This document shows positions 10,549-19,902 of a stretch of 64,000 nucleotides of DNA, piece by piece. The stretch covers positions 112,604-176,603 of the forward strand of contig JAFYGK010000028.1 of NCBI GenBank assembly GCA_017543285.1. The letters are read 5' to 3'. Source of the stretch: Clostridia bacterium (lineage in GTDB: Bacteria; Bacillota; Clostridia; Oscillospirales; Acutalibacteraceae). Position numbers and translations under genes: made by a program. The notes beneath the pieces are model-generated. The model saw nothing but the letters and a program-made list of their open reading frames with translations. It made no database searches and had not been told where the DNA came from. Numbering within the stretch: position 1 is the stretch's first letter; every line of letters starts with the position of its first letter.

Positions 10549-11520
10549 ATGAAAAGCTTTGTTGTAAATAAAAACGACAGCGGACAACGCATGGACAAGT
10601 TTGTTTTAAAGACGGTTCCGCTGCTGCCGAAGTCCCTGATGTATAAATACATCCGCCTTAAAAGAATAAAGCTCAACGGCAGGCGATGCGAAATATCCTC
10701 CGTTTTATCCGTCGGAGATAAAATAGATATGTATATAAACGACGAGTTTTTTGAAAAAAAGAGGCAGCACCATGACTTTGAAGATTCATCAAGGGAGCTG
10801 GACATCGTTTACGAGGATGAAAACCTACTGATCTGCGACAAAAAAGCCGGGGTTCTGACCCATCCGGGAGAAAAATGGAGCTGCGACTGCATGGTTTACA
10901 GGGTGCAGAGGTATTTGTACGAAAAAGGGGAGTATCATCCCGACTCGGAAAACTCCTTCAGTCCGGCGCTTGCAAACCGCCTTGACAGAAACACAGCCGG
11001 ACTTATTATTGCCGCAAAAAACTCGGCGGCGCTGCGCTCGATCAATCTTTGCATAAAGGAGCGAAGGGTAACCAAGCTATATCTCTGCGCTGTAAAGGGG
11101 AAAATGCCGCATGAGACGGGCGAGCTTACAGGGTATCTTTTCAAGGATGAGAGAAATAAAACTGTAAGCGTTTCAAAATCGGATAACGGCGGCAAAAAGA
11201 TAGTAACGGCTTACAGGGTGCTTTGCTGCAAAAACGGCTTGTCTCTGCTTGAAATCGACCTTAAAACGGGCAGAACGCACCAGATAAGAGCTCATCTCGC
11301 GTCGCTTGGGCATCCCATCGTCGGTGATATGAAATACGGCGGCAGGGCAAAAAATATTGATAATCAAACCGTCCGCGATAATCCGAATTTTCAGCTTCTA
11401 TATTCATATAAGCTGGTTTTTTCCGACGATCAGGATGAGATTCTGTCCTCGCTGCGATCCAGGGAGATCAAAGCTGATTCGGTCTGGTTTGCAGGCGAGC
11501 TTTTTGATTACGCGATATAA
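10549..11520 (+). CDS. RluA-family 23S rRNA/tRNA pseudouridine synthase
   Basis: Isomerises uridine to pseudouridine in structured RNA. 323 residues: an N-terminal S4 RNA-binding domain (about 12-75) followed by the RluA catalytic domain. The catalytic Asp lies in NRLDRNTAGLIIAAK (about residue 147), and TGRTHQIRAHLASLGHPIVGD is the conserved second block. Which RluA-type site it modifies cannot be told from sequence alone. It is single, between divergent pyrE and a terminator. Confidence 0.93.
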   Translation: MKSFVVNKNDSGQRMDKFVLKTVPLLPKSLMYKYIRLKRIKLNGRRCEISSVLSVGDKIDMYINDEFFEKKRQHHDFEDSSRELDIVYEDENLLICDKKAGVLTHPGEKWSCDCMVYRVQRYLYEKGEYHPDSENSFSPALANRLDRNTAGLIIAAKNSAALRSINLCIKERRVTKLYLCAVKGKMPHETGELTGYLFKDERNKTVSVSKSDNGGKKIVTAYRVLCCKNGLSLLEIDLKTGRTHQIRAHLASLGHPIVGDMKYGGRAKNIDNQTVRDNPNFQLLYSYKLVFSDDQDEILSSLRSREIKADSVWFAGELFDYAI

Positions 11521-11543
11521 CGGACGGAAATGAATATAACTAA

Positions 11544-11606
11544 AAGCGCATCCTCTGTCGGACGGCATGACATACAATGCCCGACGGAGGGTGCGCTTCA
11601 GATTTT
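11544..11606. terminator. long bidirectional terminator
   Basis: An approximately 18-bp imperfect stem (11544-11561 with 11581-11598) followed by TTTTT on the plus strand and preceded by AAAA, placed between the convergent pseudouridine synthase and CotH-type genes. Confidence 0.85.
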
Positions 11607-11624
11607 TAATATGGTTCCTGACTT

Positions 11625-14600
11625 TTAGTCGTTCGGAAAAAGCTCATGCATTCGCTCGTTGGACAGATTAAAAAAGTCCTGGAGGTGTTCCTTGCTCCAC
11701 TCAACGCGCTGAGTGAGCGCCTTGTCAAGGAAATTAATCTGGTTTTCCCATGTTTCCAGACCCGGAGCCTGCCAACGCTGATTCTGCCTCGGTATTTCGC
11801 TCCTTATTTCATCGGCCATTTCGTGAAGTATTGCCGTTGTGCGTTCCGGCGCGAAAACCGTCTGGAGGTATTTGGCGTATGTTTCAACAAACTTGTCGCG
11901 GAAATTTTTGTTCTTTTTCAAGCCGCACATCAGAGTTGTGCTGAACATTTTTCCGACGCCGTGGCCTCTGGGATTAAACGCCTCTTCAATCATATTCCAG
12001 TGATAGGTCGAACCGTTGAGGCCCCAGTCAAGATCAAAGAGCAGCCAGCGCCATTTGTCGCCTTCTTCGTTGCCCCTCCAGAATTTTATATTGCCGGTAT
12101 CGGTGTTGCAGAAGAAGGTTTCGACGATCCAATAATTGATAAGCTCATCGACGTCGACCCTGTCGCAAACATATTGATAGCACTCGTCGCTGGACATGTT
12201 GTGGGATGAAACATACTCAAGAAGCTCTTTATATTCTGCATTGGTTCCGGCGAGAACCTTAGCGTTTGCTTTTATGATATTTACGTCGTCAGGGTTTGTT
12301 CCGTGATGGGTATAGAGATAGTCTTCATTTTCTTTATCGCGCAGATTATAAAGACCCCAGTATTCTCCGTTGATATAAACCGCAACCGGCTGACAGTCCA
12401 TTATGTCGAGATCCATCTGACCCTTTACCACCCTGTGAAAAAAGGCGTCACGCAGTTTTGACAGGTTATAGTCCTGTCCGGAGGTTCTGAGCAGCAGATC
12501 GTGATACTCGGTAACATCGTTATCCTTGAAAAACGGATAGATCACTGCGTTTTGTCCGTAAGCCTCGCGCAGATGTATGGAGACACTTTTCTGGTCTATC
12601 GCGCGGCTGTACTGTCCGAAGACCCTTATACCCGCGTTGAAGTCGACGCCCAGCTTGCCGTCGGTCTCGTAATATTCAAAATGTACAGGGCGCTCCCAGT
12701 CTTTCCAGAAGTTTGCACCCTGATAGGGAAACTCTGAAGATTTTCCGGGTCCGTCGGCAAAAATGCCTTTGTTGTAGTTGAAAAGATTTTCCGGATCGGT
12801 CGAAAGGCAGATGACAGGAATATCGTGCTTTTCCTCGGTAATAAAGGTTCTTGTTACGCTGCCTCCGCTGATTGCGCCGTCTGCAAAACATGCAGCTCTG
12901 ATGGTTGCGCTTTTATTTAACTTTATGGGGCCGGAATAGGCCGCAGAGGAGGCCGTAGGCTCGGTTCCATCGGTTGTGTAGCGTATGGTAAAATCGCCGT
13001 AGGGTACGCTCAGCTCTATTTCATCGCCGCTGCTTATATAGGTGTTGTCATTGGAAAAAACGGGCAGAGGGGCATATTCCGAAAAACCGTTTGTATTTTG
13101 CTTTCCGGGAGTCGGATTGCTGAAAAATCTGCGTTCGTCAGACTGGGTGCCTGCTCTGCCGGAGGAGATCCCGTTTTGCTGTCTGCCGGTCATAAAGCTG
13201 TCCACAAGGAACCCGTCGGGCGTCGTCAGATAAAGCGTCTCTCCGAGATTGGAAATTTTGAATGGCGTCTGCAATGCAGAGGAGAATATATCAGCGTCAT
13301 CGGAATCGCTGCGCGAGACAACCTCTCCTCCCGCGGCGAGCAATAAATACTCGCCATCAGAGATGGTAATGTCTTCAAATGTATATTTGAAACGATCGGC
13401 GTTTGAATCGGAAAGACCGTAACCGGTCAGGTCGATATCGCTTCCCGATCCGTTGTAAAGCTCTATCCAGTCGTTTGAATAGTCGCTGACTTCCTTTCTG
13501 GAACTGGAAACAGCGCAAACTTCGCTTATCCAAATGCCACGAAGCTCCAACGCAGTTGAAGCTTCGAGATTGTCGTATGCAGTTGAGTCGTTCGCTTTGC
13601 CCGGAGTCGGGCGGGCAAAATATTTCCATGTTTCCGATCCGTCCGGTGTTCTTCCGTAGGATACGTTGTTTTTCAGCGCGACGAGATCAACCGATGTAAT
13701 CAGGTTTTTGTTGCCGTCGGACAGCACAATCGAGGCGTCGTCCCTGCCTATGCCGAAGTCGGCGTGCAGTTCTTTTCCGTCAAAGGGTTTATCCTTTCCG
13801 GAAAGAAGCACAAGCAGATACCCCTTCGGAGCAATGGAAACGCCGTCCGGGAATTTCCATTTATCGTTTTTAAGGGTATTATCGCTGAGATACATTCCGC
13901 TCAGCGCGATCTCTTCATCTCCGGTGTTGTATAATTCAACCCAGTCGGGGCAGTCGCCGTCCGAATCATAGAAGTAGTAATTATTTGCCGTTGAGTATTC
14001 GTTTATAATGATAGAATACGAAGCCTGCTGGATATCCCCCAGATCATGGAAATATTCATCGCTGTTAGGAGCGTTGGGAGTAGGCTCGCTGTAAAAAACG
14101 ACGACCTGTTCTTCATCTTCGTCTGCTATTCCCGCGGAAACGTTCTGAGGACATGCGGGATAGTAGAAGGTGGAAAGCAGTCTGCCTCCGGCGTCGCTGA
14201 ACAAAAGAGTCTCACCGAGAGAGCTGACCTTGAATGAGGTGTGTATTTCATTGCCGACTATCTTATCTTCTCCGGTGCAGAAAACGAGAAGATATCCGTT
14301 GGGGGATATTGTGACCTCCGGAAAAGACCATTTCTTGGGCTTCTGGTCGTTGTCGCTAAGGCAATAGCCCTTGAGATTGACGGTTTCCCGGCTTGGATTA
14401 TATATTTCTATCCAGTCGCTGTAATTCCCGTCGCAGTCGGTTATTACCGATGAATTGGAACCCATTACCTCGTTTATCCTGACCGGAGAGTTTATTATCG
14501 AGGCAGTTCTTTTCGCGTCCTCGCTGCATGAGCCGAGCGAAGCCACCGATAAAGCAGCCGCCAAAATAACGCCTATTATTCTTTTCAAGCTTTTCTTCAT
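11625..14600 (-). CDS. CotH-kinase lipoprotein with three lamin-tail domains (paralogue 1)
   Basis: Predicted surface-anchored protein kinase of the CotH (Fam20-like) family; substrate unknown. 991 residues from ATG 14600, which has AGAGGA just upstream. N-terminal lipoprotein signal with lipobox-like LGSC near residue 23-26. Lamin-tail-like domains at about 34-150, 190-320 and 350-490, each with a DWIELYN-type motif followed by L.G..LSD; a chitobiase/beta-hexosaminidase C-terminal-like domain with YTTDGTEP near 538; then the CotH domain (about 590-960). In it NTDTGNIKFW (about 830) and LFDLDWGL (about 853) keep the Asp/Asn and DxD-type residues expected at the nucleotide/metal site. Paralogous to the next gene. 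A TATAAT lies at 14680-14685. Confidence 0.88.
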   Translation of the reverse strand: MKKSLKRIIGVILAAALSVASLGSCSEDAKRTASIINSPVRINEVMGSNSSVITDCDGNYSDWIEIYNPSRETVNLKGYCLSDNDQKPKKWSFPEVTISPNGYLLVFCTGEDKIVGNEIHTSFKVSSLGETLLFSDAGGRLLSTFYYPACPQNVSAGIADEDEEQVVVFYSEPTPNAPNSDEYFHDLGDIQQASYSIIINEYSTANNYYFYDSDGDCPDWVELYNTGDEEIALSGMYLSDNTLKNDKWKFPDGVSIAPKGYLLVLLSGKDKPFDGKELHADFGIGRDDASIVLSDGNKNLITSVDLVALKNNVSYGRTPDGSETWKYFARPTPGKANDSTAYDNLEASTALELRGIWISEVCAVSSSRKEVSDYSNDWIELYNGSGSDIDLTGYGLSDSNADRFKYTFEDITISDGEYLLLAAGGEVVSRSDSDDADIFSSALQTPFKISNLGETLYLTTPDGFLVDSFMTGRQQNGISSGRAGTQSDERRFFSNPTPGKQNTNGFSEYAPLPVFSNDNTYISSGDEIELSVPYGDFTIRYTTDGTEPTASSAAYSGPIKLNKSATIRAACFADGAISGGSVTRTFITEEKHDIPVICLSTDPENLFNYNKGIFADGPGKSSEFPYQGANFWKDWERPVHFEYYETDGKLGVDFNAGIRVFGQYSRAIDQKSVSIHLREAYGQNAVIYPFFKDNDVTEYHDLLLRTSGQDYNLSKLRDAFFHRVVKGQMDLDIMDCQPVAVYINGEYWGLYNLRDKENEDYLYTHHGTNPDDVNIIKANAKVLAGTNAEYKELLEYVSSHNMSSDECYQYVCDRVDVDELINYWIVETFFCNTDTGNIKFWRGNEEGDKWRWLLFDLDWGLNGSTYHWNMIEEAFNPRGHGVGKMFSTTLMCGLKKNKNFRDKFVETYAKYLQTVFAPERTTAILHEMADEIRSEIPRQNQRWQAPGLETWENQINFLDKALTQRVEWSKEHLQDFFNLSNERMHELFPND

Positions 14601-14757
14601 AATAATCCTCTTATAGATTTGTCCCGGCAAAACGCCTGACATTGTTTCATCTGAATTTGAATTCTTTTTCCGTCATTTAATTATAATAACACATCATACG
14701 GCAAAATGCAAAGGAATATGATTGTTTTTTGCAAATTATGACGATATTCCGGAACGC

Positions 14758-17664
14758 TTATTCAGGGAAAAGTTCCTTCATCCGCTCATCAGACAGATTG
14801 AACTGATTTTTAAGCTGTTTCTTGCATATTTCGGCCCTGTAGGACAGCATATATTCAACACTGTTGACACTGTTGTTCCAGGATCTTACCGAGGGCTCTC
14901 CCCATCTTTCGTGCTGCCTCGGTATCTCGCTCTCGATTTTTGCGGCCATTTCCCGCAGTATCTTTGTCGTTCTCTCCGGAGCAAAGGTGGTATTGAGGCG
15001 GTTTGCGTAGTTTTCAATGAATTTCTCGCGGAATTCCTTGTTTTTTATAAGGGCGCGCGGAAGTGTCGTATCAAAATACCGAGTATTTTCGGTAAACAGC
15101 TCCCTTAGCAGGTTTGAATCGCTGTGTTTTTTCATCAGAGTCAGATCCAAATCAAAAAGGATCCAGCGCCATTTGTCGTTTTCGCCGTAGCCCTTATAAA
15201 CCTTGATGTTATCGGTATCGGAATTGCCGGAGAAGGTTTCAACCATAAAATAATCCATCATCTGCTGGATATCCACGATGGAGCAGACGTAACGGTAGTT
15301 TTCCTCGACCGAAAGATCATGCGTTCTGACGTAATTCTTAAGCTCGTTGTAAGCCTTCCTGTTGCCTGCGACAGTCGTAGAATTTGCCTTTATTATATCA
15401 ACGCGCTCGTCGGAGATTCTCCCGTGGTTTAAAAGATATTTTTCGTTGACCTTTTCGCGCATGTTGTACAGGCCGAAATATTCTCCGTTCATATAGACGA
15501 CGACCGGACTGTAATCCATTGTATCAACGTCCATCTCACCTTCCATTATTTTAACATAGAGAGCGTCCCTGAGCTTGGACATCCCCACGTCCTGACCGCC
15601 CGAGCGGAGCAGAATATCGGAAAATTCATGAACCTCGTTATTTTCAAAGAAGGGATAGGTAACAGAGGACGGACCGTAAGCCTCCCGGAGATGTACCGAT
15701 ATGCTTTTCTGATGTTCGTACCGGCTCCATTCGCCGAAGATCCTTATTCCGGCGTCGAAATCAATGCCGTTTTTGCCGTCCGGCTCATAGTATTCAAAAT
15801 GTATCTCCCGTTCCCAGTCCATCCAGAAATTCGCTCCCCTGTACGGTTCAACGTCGCTTATCCCGGGACCGTCGGCGAATATGCCGTTATAATATCCGAA
15901 AAGCCCGTCCGGATCGGAGCATAAACAAACAACCGGAAGCTCATGTCTGTTTGAAACGACATAGGTATGCGATGAAACTCCGCCGCAGACAGCGTCGTCG
16001 GCAAAGCAGGCAGCGCGGATGATAGTATCTTTTTCTATTGTAAACGGAGAAGAATAAACCTTGGATGATTCATTCGGCTTTGTCCCGTCGGTAGTGTATC
16101 GTATGGTGCAGTAATCGGGCGCGTCCAGCTCGATCTGAGCGCCGCTGTCCACATAAACGTCATCGACCGAAAACCGAGGCAGAGGAGTGCATTTTAAAAC
16201 GCCATGAGAATTTGGCTCGCCCTTCGTCGGTTTTGAAAAATACATTCTTTGGTCCGAATCGGAACCATATCTGCCGGTGCTGACGTTTTTTACCTGTCTG
16301 CCGTATGCAAAATCATCTGCTGTCCTGCCGTCGGGTCTGGTCAGATAAAGTGTTTCGCCGTTGTTTGAGAGCTTGAATGCAGCTGTCAGATTTTCCGGGT
16401 CATCCGTGCCGTTGAGGGTAATAACCAGATATTCGCCCGGATCAATCGTCGTTCCGGAGAATCTGAAACGGAAAGGCTCGTCCTTTTTGTCGGAAAGGCC
16501 CCAGCCGTCGAGAGAAACGGCGGCGTCGGAGCCGTTATATATTTCAACCCAGTCGGCTTTGTTGCTGCATACGTCGTTTCTGGAGCAGCTTATCGCCATT
16601 ACCTCGCTGATCCAGATTTCGCGAAGGCTCAGGCTTGTTGCCGCTTCAAGATTTGGATATTCGGCAGTATCGTTTGTTTTTCCCGGGGTCGGATCGGTAT
16701 AATAAACAATTTCGCCCGAGCTGCTTTTCCCTATGGAAACGCCGTGCTTCATGGGCAGAAGATCCATTGTATCAATCACGGTTTTATCGGGACCGAGTAT
16801 GGAAAGAAATTTGTCGTCGCCGCAGAGTCCAAAGTCTGCATGAAGCTCGGATCCGTCATAGGCCTTGTCCTTTCCGGACAAAAACATTGCCAGATATTGT
16901 CCGGGCTGCAGGACTGCGTCCTCGGGAAACTGCCATTTGGAATCGCCTTCACGGTCTGTCAGATACAGCCGGCTGAGATTTACCGCCTTTTGCCCGTTGT
17001 TGTAAATCTCCGCCCAATCGGGGCTGTCGCCGTCGCTGTCCTTCAGGCTGCCGTCGTTGTCGGAGCAGCATTCGGTTATTTCCACTGTAAAGGTGTCTTT
17101 TATAAGCGCATTAAAATCTGAGAAAAACGTGTCGCCGTTCGGCGCGCCGGGAGTAGGCTCGGGGTAGAAAACAGCGGCCGAATCGACAAAACCTATTGAC
17201 ATATCGTCAAGGCAGCGTACATATTCGGCGGTGCTGACTACGGCGCTCGCAGTGTTGTCGTACAGCATTACCTTTTCTCCCGCCGAGCGTATCTTAAAAT
17301 TGGTATGCATTTCTCCGTCTTCAAATTTATCAAGTCCGGAGCAGAAGACAACCATATAGCCGTCCGGCTCAATAGCAGCGTCACTGGGCATTACCCATTT
17401 AAGAAGGTTTTCTTCTTTGTCGGTCAGTGAACAGTTGCGAAGAGATACTGTTTTGTCGGTCGTATTGTGCAGCTCGAGCCAGTCGTAATAGTTCCCGTCG
17501 GCAGCCGCTATCGTTGATTTATTCGCGGCGGATATTTCACTGATGACAACATCGCCGGATTGGAAGGTTTCGGTCGAATCAGAAGCAGGGCTGCAGGAGC
17601 AGAGCTGAAAAATGGCGGTAACTGCGAGAATAAAAAGGACAGAAAGGCATATTCTCGTTTTCAT
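14758..17664 (-). CDS. CotH-kinase lipoprotein with three lamin-tail domains (paralogue 2)
   Basis: Second predicted extracellular CotH-type kinase with the same layout: lipoprotein signal with lipobox-like QLCSC (about residue 21-25), three lamin-tail-like domains with DWLELHN, DWAEIYN and DWVEIYN, a chitobiase-like module with YTTDGTKP, and a CotH domain with NSDTDNIKVY (about 815) and LFDLDLTL (about 835). 968 residues from ATG 17664; an in-frame ATG at 17682 is possible but gives a poorer signal peptide. By eye the two paralogues share around half their residues, so the duplication is old. Intergenic distance to paralogue 1 is 157 bases with a separate -10-like box there, so separate transcripts are plausible. 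Confidence 0.88.
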   Translation of the reverse strand: MKTRICLSVLFILAVTAIFQLCSCSPASDSTETFQSGDVVISEISAANKSTIAAADGNYYDWLELHNTTDKTVSLRNCSLTDKEENLLKWVMPSDAAIEPDGYMVVFCSGLDKFEDGEMHTNFKIRSAGEKVMLYDNTASAVVSTAEYVRCLDDMSIGFVDSAAVFYPEPTPGAPNGDTFFSDFNALIKDTFTVEITECCSDNDGSLKDSDGDSPDWAEIYNNGQKAVNLSRLYLTDREGDSKWQFPEDAVLQPGQYLAMFLSGKDKAYDGSELHADFGLCGDDKFLSILGPDKTVIDTMDLLPMKHGVSIGKSSSGEIVYYTDPTPGKTNDTAEYPNLEAATSLSLREIWISEVMAISCSRNDVCSNKADWVEIYNGSDAAVSLDGWGLSDKKDEPFRFRFSGTTIDPGEYLVITLNGTDDPENLTAAFKLSNNGETLYLTRPDGRTADDFAYGRQVKNVSTGRYGSDSDQRMYFSKPTKGEPNSHGVLKCTPLPRFSVDDVYVDSGAQIELDAPDYCTIRYTTDGTKPNESSKVYSSPFTIEKDTIIRAACFADDAVCGGVSSHTYVVSNRHELPVVCLCSDPDGLFGYYNGIFADGPGISDVEPYRGANFWMDWEREIHFEYYEPDGKNGIDFDAGIRIFGEWSRYEHQKSISVHLREAYGPSSVTYPFFENNEVHEFSDILLRSGGQDVGMSKLRDALYVKIMEGEMDVDTMDYSPVVVYMNGEYFGLYNMREKVNEKYLLNHGRISDERVDIIKANSTTVAGNRKAYNELKNYVRTHDLSVEENYRYVCSIVDIQQMMDYFMVETFSGNSDTDNIKVYKGYGENDKWRWILFDLDLTLMKKHSDSNLLRELFTENTRYFDTTLPRALIKNKEFREKFIENYANRLNTTFAPERTTKILREMAAKIESEIPRQHERWGEPSVRSWNNSVNSVEYMLSYRAEICKKQLKNQFNLSDERMKELFPE

Positions 17665-17801
17665 TTCAAATAAAAACCTCATAATAATCTTTATCGGCCT
17701 GGGCCGTTTTTTTCGTAAGGTTTATTTTATCATATATTGTTTTAAAAAGCAATTAAATAAGCAAAAAACAACAATATACAGTGTTATTATTTCATGTCCA
17801 C

Positions 17802-17835
17802 TTGACATAAATCCTCTTTTTGGGTAAAGTATAAT
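17802..17835 (+). promoter_or_regulatory. candidate promoter of the topoisomerase pair
   Basis: TTGACA at 17802-17807, then 17 bases, then TAAAGT (17825-17830) overlapping TATAAT (17830-17835). The better -10 is at an unusual 22-base spacing, so the exact -10 is uncertain. Confidence 0.55.
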
Positions 17836-17871
17836 GTGGAAAGAAAGAGATATGACATCCGGAGGTCCGAA

Positions 17872-19872
17872 ATGCCGGCAAAAAGCTCAAAGTCAAAACA
17901 ATACGATAACAGCAGCATAAGCGTCCTCAAGGGAGCGGACAGGGTGCGTCAGCGCCCCGCCGTAATTTTCGGCTCCAACGACCTTGAGGGCTGCGAGCAT
18001 TGCATATTTGAAATAGTATCTAACTCCATTGACGAGGCGCGTGAGGGTTTCGGCACAAGGATCAATGTGTCAAAATTCCGCGACGGGTCCATTGAAATCG
18101 AAGACTTCGGCCGGGGCATTCCTGTTGATTTCAATGAAAAGGAAAGCCGGTACAACTGGGAACTTGTTTTCTGCGAAATGTATGCAGGCGGGAAATACAA
18201 CTCCGATCAAACGTCAAACTATGAGTTTTCGCTTGGTCTGAACGGTCTCGGCCTGTGCGCGGCGCAGTATGCCAGCGAATACATGGATGTGGAGATACGC
18301 CGCGACGGATTCAGATACTCCCTTCATTTCGAAAAGGGCGAAAACATCGGAGGGCTGAAAAAAGAGCCTTTCAGTGGAAGAATAACCGGTACAAAGATAC
18401 GTTTTCGACCGGATTTAGAAGTTTTTACCGAAATAGATATTCCGCTTGATTATTTCAAGGATGTACTTAACCGCCAGGCAATAGTAAATCCCGGGCTGAC
18501 GATAAGTTTAAAATATGAATCGCAGGAAGGCACGGAAAAGCTGGAGTATCTATATAAAGAAGGTATTACAGACTACGTTTCTGCGTTGGCGGGCGACGAC
18601 GCTATTTCCCCCGTGCAGACATGGCAGGGCGAGCGTATCGGGCGCGACCGCGAGGACAAGCCTGAATATAAGCTGATAATCAACGCCGCGCTGTGCTTTC
18701 ACAAGAGTGTCAGAATGATAGAATACTATCACAATTCAAGCTGGCTCGAGCATGGCGGCGCACCGGACAAAGCCGTACGCAGCGCATTTGTTTCGCAGAT
18801 AGACGCTTATCTTAAGCAGAATAATAAATACAACAAAAATGAAAGCAAGATAAATTTCTCCGACGTTGAGGACTGTCTGATTCTTGTTATTTCCTCTTTT
18901 TCTACCGCGTCGCTCGTTTCCTATGCCAACCAGACCAAAAAGGCTGTCACAAACAGATTCATTCAGGAGGCAATGACGGAATTTTTCCGCCATCAGCTTG
19001 AAATCTACTTTATTGAAAATCCCGGCGACGCGGAAAAGATTGCCGCGCAGGTACTGATAAACAAACGCAGCCGCGAGGACGCGGAGCGTTCACGCCTTAA
19101 TCTGAAAAAGAAGCTGGCAGGCAGCGTGGACAATATCGCGAATCGTGTGGAAAAATTCATCGACTGCCGCTCACGCGACGTCAGCGAGCGCGAACTGTAT
19201 ATCGTCGAGGGAGATTCTGCCATGGGCGCATGCCGCAAGGCGAGAAACCCCGATTTTCAGGCGATTATTCCTGTGCGCGGCAAAATTCTCAACTGCCTCA
19301 AGGCCGACTACGACAGGATTTTCAAAAGCGATATTATCACAGACCTTTGCAAAGTGTTGGGCTGCGGAGTCGAGGTTAAGTCAAAGGCCAATAAGGATCT
19401 GTCTACCTTCAGCCTTGACGCACTTCGCTGGAACAAGGTGGTTATATGCACCGATGCCGATGTTGACGGATTTCAGATAAGAACCCTTATCCTTACGCTT
19501 TTTTACCGGCTCATGCCGACACTGATAAAAGAGGGTAAGGTGTTTATTGCGGAATCTCCGCTCTATGAAATAGTTACAAAAAAGGAAACATATTTCGCCT
19601 ATTCCGACAGGGAGAAGGATGAGATACTTAAAAAAATGGTCGAAGGCAAGTATGAGATCCACCGTTCGAAGGGCCTCGGTGAAAACGAGCCGGAAATGAT
19701 GTCGCTGACGACGATGGCTCCCGAAACAAGGCGCCTTATAAAGGTCATGCCCGGCGACGAGCATCAGACACAGGAGGTCTTTGACATGCTGCTGGGCGAC
19801 AACATAAACGCGAGAAAAGAGCACATTAACGAGGTAGGATATATGTATCTGGATCAGGCTGATTTGAGTTAA
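17872..19872 (+). CDS. parE: topoisomerase IV-like subunit B (divergent GyrB/ParE)
   Basis: ATPase subunit of a type IIA topoisomerase. 666 residues. GHKL ATPase domain: NSIDEAREGFG, DFGRGIPVD and GLNGLGLCAAQY (where gyrases usually read GGLHGVGASV). Toprim domain: YIVEGDSAMGACRKARN near 444 and ICTDADVDGFQIRT near 527 with the metal-binding acidic residues kept. C-terminal RSKGLGENEPEMM is recognisable. Start ATG 17872 has GGAGG 6 bases upstream; the longer frame from 17836 would swallow that site. Followed after 30 bases by the A subunit. Departures from gyrase consensus suggest a ParE-like paralogue rather than the main gyrase. Confidence 0.85.
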   Translation: MPAKSSKSKQYDNSSISVLKGADRVRQRPAVIFGSNDLEGCEHCIFEIVSNSIDEAREGFGTRINVSKFRDGSIEIEDFGRGIPVDFNEKESRYNWELVFCEMYAGGKYNSDQTSNYEFSLGLNGLGLCAAQYASEYMDVEIRRDGFRYSLHFEKGENIGGLKKEPFSGRITGTKIRFRPDLEVFTEIDIPLDYFKDVLNRQAIVNPGLTISLKYESQEGTEKLEYLYKEGITDYVSALAGDDAISPVQTWQGERIGRDREDKPEYKLIINAALCFHKSVRMIEYYHNSSWLEHGGAPDKAVRSAFVSQIDAYLKQNNKYNKNESKINFSDVEDCLILVISSFSTASLVSYANQTKKAVTNRFIQEAMTEFFRHQLEIYFIENPGDAEKIAAQVLINKRSREDAERSRLNLKKKLAGSVDNIANRVEKFIDCRSRDVSERELYIVEGDSAMGACRKARNPDFQAIIPVRGKILNCLKADYDRIFKSDIITDLCKVLGCGVEVKSKANKDLSTFSLDALRWNKVVICTDADVDGFQIRTLILTLFYRLMPTLIKEGKVFIAESPLYEIVTKKETYFAYSDREKDEILKKMVEGKYEIHRSKGLGENEPEMMSLTTMAPETRRLIKVMPGDEHQTQEVFDMLLGDNINARKEHINEVGYMYLDQADLS

Positions 19873-19902
19873 TCAGTTTCGAAACAGTTGAAAGGAACCG
19901 TC

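Noticed and set aside
11625..17664. Duplicate CotH genes as an assembly artefact or recent tandem duplication
   Set aside because: The two copies differ across their whole length at protein and DNA level, so they are real, old paralogues.
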